Below, piece by piece: positions 52,480-63,145 of a stretch of DNA of 64,000 nt; positions within the stretch are counted from its first letter, which is position 1; every line of letters starts with the position of its first letter. Source of the stretch: Pseudomonas sp. PB106 (GTDB taxonomy: Bacteria; Pseudomonadota; Gammaproteobacteria; Pseudomonadales; Pseudomonadaceae); assembly GCF_009764645.1 (NCBI RefSeq), contig NZ_RWIM01000118.1:21987-85986 (forward strand), in the 5' to 3' direction. The position numbers were made by a program, and so were the translations under genes. A model generated the notes under the pieces. That model ran no database searches, was not told the DNA's origin, and saw nothing but the letters and a program-made list of their open reading frames with translations.

Positions 52480-53235
52480 ATGCCTACGGTTTCTTCTGTC
52501 TCGCGCCTGCTCAGCGCTTTCCTGTTTGCCATCGTAATGACCCCGGCGGTTGCCGGCTGGGATGAAACCCCGGAGGTCGCCTGGAAAGGCTACCTCGCCG
52601 ATTGTCAGAGTTTTCAGGAGGTGGTGAACAGGGTTCAAAGCGGGGTCATGACGACCAGGCAAGCGATGAGCCGCGTCGACAGCTTGAATCACACGCTGTA
52701 CGTCCACCGCGATCACCTCGCCCCGGCAAGCCTTGCCTCTCCCGAATATACCCGTTGCGAAACCATCATTGCCCAAGCGTTCGAGATCCGGAACAAGGAA
52801 GAGCCGGTCCTGGTCGCAGAGCTTCAAGAGCAATACTACAAGGCTCAGGCCGAGCACCAGAAATCCCCGGAATACCAGCGAGCACGGGCTTTGGGATTTA
52901 AAGACGTCGGCGGAATCGGCAAGCTCAAAGAACTCGCCGAGGAATCGGAAACGGATGGCGAAGCGTATCTGAAGACGTTGATGCTTACGGTCGACTGGAA
53001 GTGCGGCCGACATTTCCGCGCGGTGCAATACGTCAAACCCTATGTGGTCTACGTCGTCGGCCCCAATTCGGGCAGCTGCGCCGTCTATAAGGAGGTCGCG
53101 GTGCTGGGTGGACCAATGGTGGAGCGGGGCGACCCCATCGACGAGGATTTGATATTCCAGTACGTGGGATGGAAGACGCTGAAGGGAGCGGGTGGGTTTC
53201 CGATCAAGATTCGAGTGGTGAAGGTGCGCAAGTGA
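52480..53235 (+). CDS. Exported protein of unknown function
   Basis: 251 residues with a signal peptide (hydrophobic core near 10-24, cleavage after AVAG). The mature part is helical up to about residue 150 and ends in a beta-rich part with two Cys pairs candidates (C42/C94, C175/C205) suggesting periplasmic disulfides. The ATG at 52480 begins the signal peptide. No family recognised. It is divergent from the small membrane gene. Confidence 0.72.
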   Translation: MPTVSSVSRLLSAFLFAIVMTPAVAGWDETPEVAWKGYLADCQSFQEVVNRVQSGVMTTRQAMSRVDSLNHTLYVHRDHLAPASLASPEYTRCETIIAQAFEIRNKEEPVLVAELQEQYYKAQAEHQKSPEYQRARALGFKDVGGIGKLKELAEESETDGEAYLKTLMLTVDWKCGRHFRAVQYVKPYVVYVVGPNSGSCAVYKEVAVLGGPMVERGDPIDEDLIFQYVGWKTLKGAGGFPIKIRVVKVRK

Positions 53236-53248
53236 TCGCCCCGTTCGA

Positions 53249-53578
53249 TCACAGGATGTCTTTCAAATAACCCTTGAGCGCGAGGAGCGGCTGACCGAGC
53301 TGCTCCAGCGACTGCGCCTCGCTGAACTCCGCAGACAACTTGTGCAGCTCGCGTCCCAGCGGTTTCTCGACACCGCCCAAGGCAGTCATCGCCAAGCCCA
53401 GGCATTCATTCATCTTGAACTGAATAGCCTCGACATCGCCACGGCGTACCAACAACTCGAAAATGTCTTTCTGATAATCACCCATGACCATGTCGTCCCG
53501 CAGAATCGGGCTCAGGCCTTCTTCCTCGTAAGCGAGTTTGAGGGAGAAGAGGGCGACTGTTTCCAGTGACGTTTCCAT
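53249..53578 (-). CDS. Small helical protein of unknown function
   Basis: 109 residues, acidic, all-helical in appearance, no signal peptide. AAAGG nine bases before the ATG supports it. Divergent from the PAAR gene 157 bases away. No family recognised; a role with the neighbouring type VI secretion gene is only suggested by position. Confidence 0.65.
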   Translation of the reverse strand: METSLETVALFSLKLAYEEEGLSPILRDDMVMGDYQKDIFELLVRRGDVEAIQFKMNECLGLAMTALGGVEKPLGRELHKLSAEFSEAQSLEQLGQPLLALKGYLKDIL

Positions 53579-53735
53579 GGGGTGGACCTTTGTAAAGTTT
53601 TACTGGGCAGCTGTTAGTGATTCCGGTAGTCGGATGGCCGCAGACTCCGTCCAAGTATACCGTCCCAAGGTTCCTGATCTGTTGGTTGTTCTGTTAGGTT
53701 ATGAGGCCTACAAGGAATTTTGACAGGAGGTCATC

Positions 53736-54187
53736 ATGGCTAAGCCAGCAGCACGTAAAAGTGATCCTTACAGTTGTCCGGTACCTGGGCACGGTACTAA
53801 CCCCATTGCGGTAGGCTCTTCTGACGTTTTCTTTGATGGCCTACCCGCCGCGCGTCAGGGCGACGCTTGCACTTGCGGTAGCGCGCTTTCATCAGGACTG
53901 TCTTCTACCGTTTTCATCAACGGCAAGAATGCCGCAACCATCGACACCGGCGGCGCCCACGGCGGTATCGTAGTTGGCGGATCGGGGACAGTGATTATCG
54001 GCGATAGCCATATACCCTTGGCATTCTGGCCGGGCTGGGGGGCAGTGCGCTCTGTGGGCCGGGCGCTCCGATCTGTGCATTTGCCGTAGTGATTGTCGGA
54101 ACCATCGTCGGAGGTGTTGCAGGCGGTACCGTTGCAGACTCGCTCGATGAGGAATTAGAGGAGTTCTCCCATTGGGACATACTTTGA
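53736..54187 (+). pseudogene. PAAR-domain protein, broken by a one-base frameshift
   Basis: PAAR proteins cap the VgrG spike of type VI secretion systems. The PAAR repeat fold is clear: PAARKSDPYSCPVPGHGTNPI near residue 4, then SSDVFFDGLPAARQGDAC, INGKNAATIDTGGAHGG and SGTVIIGDSHIPL to about residue 95. The frame then runs out at 54089. A one-base shift after the GG at 54020-54021 restores a good protein: ILAGLGGSALCGPGAP, a glycine-zipper membrane segment and an acidic DEELEEFSHWDIL end at 54187, 150 residues in all. Strong AGGAGG ribosome site. Either a real lesion or a sequencing error. Confidence 0.82.
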
Positions 54188-54528
54188 GTCAGCCTGAACT
54201 GACAAAGGTTAGAGTCGCGCTTTCGGATCCTTTTAACGATTTTCCAGTTGATTACGACTACATAGCCAGCGAAGTCAAAGGTGTTGATCCCCACATTCTC
54301 TACGAGATCCTTTATTCCGAAGTCGCACCGGTGTGCTACAGCAATATTGCAGCTGCCCTACCAACGGTATGGACAGGCTTTGATCCTGATTCCCTCAACG
54401 CCATGATTGAGGAAAGGCGAGCGGCGAGGCAAAACAATTGGTTACGCAGGCAGTTCGACAAATTGCTCGTCCGTTGGTTGGAATACAACTACGGATATAT
54501 CTGGAAGGAAATCGCCACCAGGCTATGA
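54172..54528 (+). CDS. Small protein overlapping the PAAR gene, possible immunity protein
   Basis: 118 residues, cytoplasmic, rich in aromatic residues, with VALSDPFNDFPVDYDYIASEV near residue 15 and YEILYSEVAPVCYSNIAA near 44; it reminds me of the DUF7079 type of small proteins. The TTG start has GAGGAG eight bases upstream and lies 16 bases inside the PAAR frame, a layout typical of effector-immunity pairs. Low G+C like the PAAR gene. Confidence 0.65.
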   Translation: MGHTLSQPELTKVRVALSDPFNDFPVDYDYIASEVKGVDPHILYEILYSEVAPVCYSNIAAALPTVWTGFDPDSLNAMIEERRAARQNNWLRRQFDKLLVRWLEYNYGYIWKEIATRL

Positions 54529-54823
54529 GTTCAAGTTAGAAAGCTTGAACTATTGGTGTGACATGATCAACAAGTAGGGTCCCGGTTGGGCCCTGTCTCA
54601 GATGAAGATTTCTGGTTTTTCAAGTAGCTCGAAGCGGTAGAGGATTGCCGTAGTCGTTGGCGGCGGTTGCTCCGAATGCTTTGGGTGGTGCTGTCGCGTC
54701 TTCGAGAATACCGAGTACCTCGAATTGCCTAGGCATGCGCTGGCGTGTCTGGCCAGCGAGCATGTGCACCTGCATTTCGGCATCCAGCACCTTGCATACC
54801 TTGGTTGGCACTTTCCAGCAGAC
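54529..54823. other. Intergenic stretch with a coding-like fragment
   Basis: No intact gene. On the minus strand, about 54620-54800 reads as a plausible protein piece (QRMPRQFEVLGILEDATAPPK) but has no start or ribosome site of its own and runs in from the tRNA, so it looks like a gene remnant. It is not assigned. Confidence 0.4.
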
Positions 54824-54853
54824 GAAAAAAAAGGCCTTGCTAAGCAAGACCTT
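54824..54853 (-). terminator. Terminator after tRNA-Leu
   Basis: On the minus strand AAGGTCTTGC, TTA, GCAAGGCCTT (one G-U pair) and eight T. Confidence 0.88.
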
Positions 54854-54862
54854 TCTTAATTT

Positions 54863-54947
54863 TGGTGCCCCGAGGGAGACTCGAACTCCCACTCCTTTCG
54901 AAAACGGATTTTGAATCCGCCGCGTCTACCAATTCCGCCATCAGGGC
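54863..54947 (-). tRNA. tRNA-Leu (anticodon CAA)
   Basis: 85 bases on the minus strand. The acceptor stem pairs GCCCTGA at the 5' end with the strand before the encoded CCA (a G-C/U rich arm), the D arm is GGCGGAATTGGTAGACGC, the anticodon loop carries CAA, there is a long variable arm as in class II tRNAs, and the T arm is GGAGTTCGAGTCTCC. CCA is encoded at the 3' end. Confidence 0.95.
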
Positions 54948-55054
54948 TCAATGGCGGCGAAGTATAGAGATGAGATTACCGTCGGTCAATCAGGTACATA
55001 GAGAATTTTCAATATTTCCGCTAGACTTTCCGGCCCTGCTAGACGAACCCCATC

Positions 55055-57249
<2,195 letters not shown>

Positions 57250-57292
57250 GTTTTCTGACCCCAAGATTCAACATTTGCAACTGGAGTGCTAA

Positions 57293-57631
57293 ATGAGCTT
57301 TTTTATCTCTAACGCCATGGCTGACGCGGCTGCACCGGCTGCTGCCGGCCCAATGGGCGGCGGCTTCGAGTGGATTTTCCTGGTCGGCTTCCTGGTCATC
57401 TTCTACCTGATGATCTGGCGTCCACAGGCCAAGCGCGCCAAAGAGCAGAAGAACCTGCTGAGCAGCCTGCAGAAGGGCGACGAAGTTGTGACCACTGGCG
57501 GCATCGCCGGCAAGATCACCAAAGTGGCCGATGACTTCGTGGTTCTGGAAGTTTCCGACACCGTGGAAATGAAGTTCCAGAAAGGCGCCATCGCTGCCAC
57601 GCTGCCAAAAGGCACGCTGAAAGCGATCTAA
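57293..57631 (+). CDS. yajC: Preprotein translocase subunit YajC
   Basis: 112 residues, one membrane helix near 26-48 followed by RPQAKRAKEQKNLLSSLQKGDEVVTTGGIAGKI, the family hallmark. Accessory to SecDF. It lies before secD as usual. Confidence 0.95.
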   Translation: MSFFISNAMADAAAPAAAGPMGGGFEWIFLVGFLVIFYLMIWRPQAKRAKEQKNLLSSLQKGDEVVTTGGIAGKITKVADDFVVLEVSDTVEMKFQKGAIAATLPKGTLKAI

Positions 57632-57695
57632 GAGCAACAACTTCTACTCAATCGACGGGGCGCGCAAGGCGCCCCGCGTCATAACGGGCGGCGTG

Positions 57696-59564
57696 ATGCT
57701 GAACAAATATCCTCTGTGGAAATACATTCTGATCCTGGCGGTGCTGGCGATCGGTCTGATTTATTCCGCTCCGAATCTATACCCCGATGACCCGGCTATT
57801 CAGATCAGCGGCGCCAGCACGGCTCTGCAGGTCAATCAAGCCGATCTGGACCGCGTAAGCACCGCGCTTCACGAGTCCGGCATCAACGTCAAGGCAGCCA
57901 CGCTGGCGGCAAACGGCAAGGGCGGCCTGATCCGTCTGAGCAAGGCTGAAGATCAGCTGCCGGCCAAAGACGTGGTGCGCAAGGCGTTGGGTGATGACTA
58001 CGTCGTCGCGCTGAACCTGGCACAGACCACTCCGCAATGGCTGCGCAATCTGGGCGCGCACCCGATGAAGCTGGGTCTGGACTTGTCCGGTGGTGTGCAC
58101 TTCCTGCTGGAAGTGGACATGGACAAAGCCCTCGATGCACGCCTGAAAGTCTACGAAGGCGACGTCAAGAGCCTGCTGCGCAAAGAGAAACTGCGTTATC
58201 GCAGCCTGCCGCAACTGGGCGGTGCCATTCAGTTGGGCTTCAGCGATGAAGACTCCCGCGAACAGGCCCGTGCACTAATCCGCAAGAACTTCAACGATTT
58301 CGACATTGTTCCGGCCGACCTCAACGGTCAACCGGTGCTGCGTCTGGCGATGACCCCGGCCAAGCTGGCGGAAATCCGTGAATACTCCATCAAGCAGAAC
58401 TTGACCACGGTACGTAACCGCGTCAACGAGCTGGGTGTTGCCGAACCGATCGTCCAGCGTCAAGGCGCCAACCGCATCGTGGTTGAGCTGCCAGGCGTGC
58501 AGGACACTGCCGAAGCCAAGCGTATTCTTGGCAAGACGGCCAACCTTGAGTTCCGTCTGGCCGCAGAGCCGGGTGCTTCGAAAGCCACCTCCGAGACTTT
58601 CGAGTTCCGTGAAGGCAATCGTCCTCCTGCGCAGATCGAACGTGGCCTGATCATCACCGGTGACCAGGTGACCGACGCCAAGGCCGGTTTCGGCGAGCAC
58701 GGCACACCTGAAGTGAACATCCGTCTGGATGGTCACGGTGGCGAGCTGATGAGCCGCGCGACCCGTTCGAACGTCGGTCGCAGCATGGCGGTGATCTTCA
58801 TCGAGCAGCGTCCGGTCACCACCTACACCAAGCAAGTGGTCGACGGTGTAGAGAAAGACGTCGCGGTTCAAACGTTCAAGGAAGAGAAAAAGATCATCAG
58901 CCTGGCGACCATTCAGTCGCCGCTGGGTGCTCAGTTCCGCATCACCGGCCTGAACGGTCAGGGTGAGTCGTCCGAACTGGCGCTGCTGCTGCGTGCCGGT
59001 GGTCTGGCCGCACCGATGTACTTCGCTGAAGAGCGCACAATCGGCCCGAGCCTGGGTGCTGACAACATCACCAAAGGTATCGATGCGTCGCTGTGGGGCA
59101 TGCTGTTCGTGTCGCTGTTCATCATCGCCATCTACCGTTTCTTCGGCATTATCGCCACCGTCGCACTGGCGGTGAACATGGTGCTGCTGCTCGCGCTGAT
59201 GTCGCTGCTGGGGGCAACACTGACCCTGCCGGGTATCGCCGGTATCGTGCTGACCATGGGTATGGCGGTCGACGCCAACGTGCTGATCTTCTCGCGGATC
59301 CGTGAAGAGATCGCCGCCGGCATGACCGTGCAGCGTGCAATCAACGAAGGCTTCGGCCGGGCATTCACCGCGATTCTCGACGCCAACCTGACTACCTTGT
59401 TGGTCGGCGGGATTCTCTTTGCAATGGGCACCGGCCCGGTCAAAGGTTTCGCAGTGACCATGTCCCTCGGGATCTTTACCTCGATGTTCACGGCCATCAT
59501 GGTTACCCGCGCAATGGTCAACCTGATCTTTGGCGGACGTGACTTCAAGAAGTTGTGGATTTAA
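57696..59564 (+). CDS. secD: Protein translocase subunit SecD
   Basis: 622 residues. Together with SecF it uses the proton gradient to draw preproteins across the inner membrane. N-terminal helix, large periplasmic P1 domain (LGLDLSGGVHFLLEVD near 127), then six helices with GMAVDANVLIFSRIREE near 526, whose Asp is the proton site. ATG at 57696; a GTG one codon upstream would also work. Confidence 0.96.
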   Translation: MLNKYPLWKYILILAVLAIGLIYSAPNLYPDDPAIQISGASTALQVNQADLDRVSTALHESGINVKAATLAANGKGGLIRLSKAEDQLPAKDVVRKALGDDYVVALNLAQTTPQWLRNLGAHPMKLGLDLSGGVHFLLEVDMDKALDARLKVYEGDVKSLLRKEKLRYRSLPQLGGAIQLGFSDEDSREQARALIRKNFNDFDIVPADLNGQPVLRLAMTPAKLAEIREYSIKQNLTTVRNRVNELGVAEPIVQRQGANRIVVELPGVQDTAEAKRILGKTANLEFRLAAEPGASKATSETFEFREGNRPPAQIERGLIITGDQVTDAKAGFGEHGTPEVNIRLDGHGGELMSRATRSNVGRSMAVIFIEQRPVTTYTKQVVDGVEKDVAVQTFKEEKKIISLATIQSPLGAQFRITGLNGQGESSELALLLRAGGLAAPMYFAEERTIGPSLGADNITKGIDASLWGMLFVSLFIIAIYRFFGIIATVALAVNMVLLLALMSLLGATLTLPGIAGIVLTMGMAVDANVLIFSRIREEIAAGMTVQRAINEGFGRAFTAILDANLTTLLVGGILFAMGTGPVKGFAVTMSLGIFTSMFTAIMVTRAMVNLIFGGRDFKKLWI

Positions 59565-59573
59565 GGGGCTGCC

Positions 59574-60488
59574 ATGTTACGTACAATCAACTTCATGGGC
59601 GTTCGCAACTTCGCGTTCGGCGTCACAGTGTTTCTCACGTTGCTGGCTATGTTCAGTGTCGTGACCAAGGGTATGAACTGGGGCCTGGACTTCACCGGCG
59701 GTACGCTCATCGAGCTGACCTACGAGCGTCCGGCCGACGTCACCAAAGTGCGTGAAGAGCTGGTGACTTCGGGTTACCACGAAGCCATCGTGCAGAGCTT
59801 CGGTGCAACCACTGATCTGCTGGTGCGCATGCCGGGTGAAGACCCGCAGCTGGGTCATCAGGTTGCGGAAGCGCTGCAGAAGCTCGGTGGCGACAACCCG
59901 GCGACGGTCAAGCGTGTTGAGTTCGTCGGCCCGCAGGTCGGTGAAGAACTGCGCGACCAGGGCGGCCTCGGCATGCTGCTGGCGCTCGGCGGCATCCTGA
60001 TCTACCTGGCTTTCCGCTTTCAGTGGAAGTTCGCGGTCGGCGCCATTGTCTCGCTGATTCACGACGTGATCGTGACCATCGGGATCCTGTCGTTCTTCCA
60101 GATCACCTTCGACCTGACGGTGCTGGCGGCGGTGCTGGCGATCATCGGTTACTCGCTGAACGACACCATCGTGGTATTCGACCGGGTTCGTGAGAACTTC
60201 CGTGTTCTGCGCAAGGCTACGCTGATCGAGAACATCAACATCTCGACCACCCAGACCCTGTTGCGGACCATGGCGACGTCGATCTCCACCTTGCTGGCGA
60301 TCGCGGCACTGCTGTTCTTCGGCGGTGACAATCTGTTCGGCTTCTCGATCGCCCTGTTCATCGGTGTTCTGGCGGGTACTTACTCGTCGATCTACATCGC
60401 CAACGTGGTGTTGATCTGGCTGAACCTGAGCACCGAGGATCTGATTCCTCCGGCCAACACCGAGAAGGAAGTCGACGACCGTCCATAA
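59574..60488 (+). CDS. secF: Protein translocase subunit SecF
   Basis: 304 residues, six membrane helices, with GLDFTGGTLIELTY near residue 35 and GYSLNDTIVVFDRVREN near 190 matching the RND-like fold of SecD. Nine bases after secD; a terminator follows. Confidence 0.96.
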   Translation: MLRTINFMGVRNFAFGVTVFLTLLAMFSVVTKGMNWGLDFTGGTLIELTYERPADVTKVREELVTSGYHEAIVQSFGATTDLLVRMPGEDPQLGHQVAEALQKLGGDNPATVKRVEFVGPQVGEELRDQGGLGMLLALGGILIYLAFRFQWKFAVGAIVSLIHDVIVTIGILSFFQITFDLTVLAAVLAIIGYSLNDTIVVFDRVRENFRVLRKATLIENINISTTQTLLRTMATSISTLLAIAALLFFGGDNLFGFSIALFIGVLAGTYSSIYIANVVLIWLNLSTEDLIPPANTEKEVDDRP

Positions 60489-60520
60489 CGGCCATCGCAT
60501 TCCCGGCTGTCAGCCCAAGA

Positions 60521-60550
60521 AAGGCGCGAGTTGAACTCGCGCCTTTTTTT
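60521..60550 (+). terminator. Terminator after secF
   Basis: AAGGCGCGAGT, TGA, ACTCGCGCCTT then T-run; eleven perfect pairs. Confidence 0.92.
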
Positions 60551-60609
60551 ATGCTCCAAGGCTGGGAGAAGCGCGGGCCTGTCCCGCATGTGATGGTCAG
60601 GAGGTTCAT

Positions 60610-61158
60610 GTGAACAAGTCGTTGCTGGTTGGTGCGGTATTGGGTGCTGTCGGTGTGACTGCCGGGGGTGCTGTTGCCACCTACAGCCTGGTTAAAAGCG
60701 GCCCTGAGTATGCGCAAGTGTTGGCCGTTGAGCCGGTTAAAACACAGATCAAGACGCCACGTGAAGTGTGCAAGGATGTAGCGGTGACCCGCCAAGCGCC
60801 GGTCAAAGATCAGCACCAGATTCTTGGCACTGCAATCGGTGCGGTAGCCGGTGGTTTGCTGGGTAATCAGGTCGGCGGCGGCACCGGCAAGAAGATCGCC
60901 ACGGTGGCTGGCGCAGTCGGTGGTGGTTACGCCGGTAACAAGGTGCAGGAAGGTATGCAGAATCGCGACACCTACACCACGACCCAGACTCGCTGTAACA
61001 CCGTGAATGACATCAGCGACAAGGTCGTCGGTTATGACGTGCGTTACTCGCTCGATGGCAAGGAAGGCAAAGTGCGGATGGATCGCGATCCGGGCAACCA
61101 GATTCCAGTCGACAAGGAAGGTAAGCTGATTCTTTCGCAGAATGAGCCGGGTCAGTAA
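60610..61158 (+). CDS. Glycine-zipper 2TM-domain protein
   Basis: 182 residues. N-terminal signal-anchor near 5-24, then a glycine-zipper stretch GTAIGAVAGGLLGNQVGGGTGKK near 73 and VAGAVGGGYAGNKVQ near 99, a Rick_17kDa-like pattern, and a C-terminal domain with Cys in TQTRCNTVND. Probably envelope-associated; exact function unknown. GTG start after AGGAGG. Confidence 0.82.
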   Translation: MNKSLLVGAVLGAVGVTAGGAVATYSLVKSGPEYAQVLAVEPVKTQIKTPREVCKDVAVTRQAPVKDQHQILGTAIGAVAGGLLGNQVGGGTGKKIATVAGAVGGGYAGNKVQEGMQNRDTYTTTQTRCNTVNDISDKVVGYDVRYSLDGKEGKVRMDRDPGNQIPVDKEGKLILSQNEPGQ

Positions 61159-61178
61159 AGACCGACTGTTTTAAAAAG

Positions 61179-61202
61179 AAGCACCCTGTGGGGTGCTTTT
61201 TT
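61179..61202 (+). terminator. Terminator after the glycine-zipper gene
   Basis: AAGCACCC, TGTG, GGGTGCTT and six T. Confidence 0.88.
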
Positions 61203-61234
61203 GTGCCCGCAATTTGCGCGTCACAGCAAATCCC

Positions 61235-61326
61235 CTGTAGGAGTGAGCCTGCTCGCGATAGCCATTTATCATTCAAAGTGGGCGGCGACTGATACACCGC
61301 TATCGCGAGCAGGCTCACTCCTACAG
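61235..61326. repeat. REP-type inverted pair (GTAGGAGTGAGCCTGCTCGC family)
   Basis: Perfect 28-base arms 61235-61262 and 61299-61326 around a 36-base spacer. It sits between two terminators of converging genes. Confidence 0.9.
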
Positions 61327-61363
61327 TGATTAGGTGGTGTGGTAGAGGGCGAATTCCAGGCAT

Positions 61364-61392
61364 AAAAAAAGCACCCCGAAGGGTGCTTTTTT
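61364..61392. terminator. Terminator of suhB (bidirectional)
   Basis: AAAAAAGCACCC, then CGAA, GGGTGCTTTTTT; A/T-flanked on both sides, 16 bases beyond the suhB stop. Confidence 0.88.
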
Positions 61393-61407
61393 CGTTTCGC
61401 CTGCAGC

Positions 61408-62226
61408 TTAGCGCTTCAGCGAAGCCGGCAGGTGCGGCTGGATCGCCGTCAGAACTGCCTTGAAGCATTTGGTGTTGCCGGCAACGATGTGGCCTTTTTC
61501 AAGGAAATCGTGACCGCCGGTGAAGTCGCTCACCAGGCCGCCAGCTTCTTGAATCAGCAGGGCGCCTGCAGCCATGTCCCACTCGGACAGGCCCGACTCC
61601 CAGAATGCATCGAAACGACCGGCAGCGACATAAGCCAGGTCCAGGCTCGCCGAACCGGCGCGGCGGATGCCGGCAGTCTGACCAACCAGAGCGCGGAACA
61701 TGCCCAGATAGTTGTCGAGGTTGTCCATCTGGTCGTCACGGAACGGGAAGCCGGTACCCAGCAGAGCGCCGTCGAGGCTGGTGCGGCCGCTGACGCGCAG
61801 GCGACGACCGTTCAGTTGAGCGCCGCGACCACGGCTGGCGGTGAATTCTTCCTGGCGTACCGGGTCCAGAACCACTGCGTGCTCCAGGCGACCACGATAC
61901 TTGCAGGCAATGCTGACAGCGAAGTGAGGAATGCCGCGCAGGAAGTTGGTGGTGCCGTCCAGCGGATCGATGATCCACAGGTACTCTTCGCCTTCGATGC
62001 CGGTGCCGGCATGCAGGCCAGTCTCTTCACCCTGGATCGAGTGATTCGGGTAAGCCTTGCGCAGAGCATCGATGATTTTCTGTTCGGCGGCGCGATCGAC
62101 CTCGGATACATAATCCTTGGCGTCTTTTTCGTCGACCTTGATGGTATCCAGGCGCTCGATGGAGCGGAAGATCAGTTCACTGGCGCTGCGGGCGGCGCGC
62201 AGCGCGATATTCAGCATGGGCTGCAT
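61408..62226 (-). CDS. suhB: Inositol-1-monophosphatase SuhB
   Basis: 272-residue Mg-dependent phosphatase, also a factor in rRNA transcription antitermination in E. coli. Motifs: GEETG near 66, WIIDPLDGTTNF near 84 (metal-binding Asp pair), and WESGLSEWDMAAGALLIQEAGG near 208. ATG at 62226; divergent from trmJ. Confidence 0.95.
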   Translation of the reverse strand: MQPMLNIALRAARSASELIFRSIERLDTIKVDEKDAKDYVSEVDRAAEQKIIDALRKAYPNHSIQGEETGLHAGTGIEGEEYLWIIDPLDGTTNFLRGIPHFAVSIACKYRGRLEHAVVLDPVRQEEFTASRGRGAQLNGRRLRVSGRTSLDGALLGTGFPFRDDQMDNLDNYLGMFRALVGQTAGIRRAGSASLDLAYVAAGRFDAFWESGLSEWDMAAGALLIQEAGGLVSDFTGGHDFLEKGHIVAGNTKCFKAVLTAIQPHLPASLKR

Positions 62227-62371
62227 GGATGTGTCACCTAAGGTTGTTAAAGAAAGCCGCGCATTCTATCAGAACTTTTCTTCAGGTGAAGGTCGCTGTT
62301 CGCTTTCATAGCTTAACGGTAGGCTGTTCTGTAAGATTTGCACCCCTTTCCTGTGTCCGAGAGCGCCTCCC

Positions 62372-63142
62372 TTGCTGCAGAACATTCGTGTCGTCCTGGT
62401 CAATACCAGCCACCCCGGCAACATCGGCGGGGCCGCGCGCGCCATGAAAAACATGGGTCTGTCGCGATTGGTGCTGGTCGAACCGCGCCTGTTTCCGCAC
62501 CACGAGGCCGATGCTCGCGCCTCCGGTGCCGGTGACATTCTTGAAAACGCGCAAGTCGTCGCCACCTTGGAAGATGCCTTGGTCGGCTGCAATCTGGTGC
62601 TCGGCACCAGCGCCCGTGACCGCCGTATCCCTTGGCCGCTGCTGGATCCGCGCGAATGCGGCACCAAAGTGGTCGAGGAGGCCGGGCAGGGTGCTGAAAT
62701 CGCATTGGTATTCGGCCGTGAAGATTCCGGCCTGACCAATGACGAGCTGCAGCGATGTCACTTTCACGTGCACATCCCCTCCGACCCTGAGTTCAGTTCG
62801 CTGAACCTCGGCGCAGCGGTGCAGGTGTTGAGCTACGAAGTGCGCATGGCCTGGCTGGCCGCACAAGGTCAGCCGAGCAAGATCGAGAAAGAAGAAGTGG
62901 CCTCGGTGAAAAGCGCCGAGCTGGCGACCATGGATGAGCTGGAGCGCTTTTATGAGCATCTGGAACAGACGCTGGTCGCTATCGAATTCCTCGATCCGGA
63001 AAAACCGCGACACTTGATGGCGCGCCTGCGCCGGTTGTACGGACGCAGCTCGGTCAGCCGAGCAGAAATGAATATTTTGCGTGGCATCCTCACGGAAACC
63101 CAAAAAGCGGCCCGTGGTGAGCTTCTTAAGCGGAAGGACTAA
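62372..63142 (+). CDS. trmJ: tRNA (cytidine/uridine-2'-O-)-methyltransferase TrmJ
   Basis: SPOUT-family enzyme that methylates the 2'-OH of position 32 in tRNAs. 256 residues with NTSHPGNIGGAARAMKNMGL near 11-30, VFGREDSGLTNDEL near 113 and the SLNLGAAVQVLSYE knot motif near 142. Start is TTG, with GAGAG ten bases upstream. Four bases before cysE. Confidence 0.93.
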   Translation: MLQNIRVVLVNTSHPGNIGGAARAMKNMGLSRLVLVEPRLFPHHEADARASGAGDILENAQVVATLEDALVGCNLVLGTSARDRRIPWPLLDPRECGTKVVEEAGQGAEIALVFGREDSGLTNDELQRCHFHVHIPSDPEFSSLNLGAAVQVLSYEVRMAWLAAQGQPSKIEKEEVASVKSAELATMDELERFYEHLEQTLVAIEFLDPEKPRHLMARLRRLYGRSSVSRAEMNILRGILTETQKAARGELLKRKD

Positions 63143-63145
63143 ATG

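Noticed and set aside
53538..53723. Short plus-strand frame before the PAAR gene
   Set aside because: Overlaps the start of the convergent small gene, lacks a ribosome site, and shows no recognisable protein features.
54620..54892. 90-codon open frame over the tRNA-Leu 3' end
   Set aside because: Its first part is the tRNA read as protein; only the later part looks coding-like and is treated as a possible remnant.
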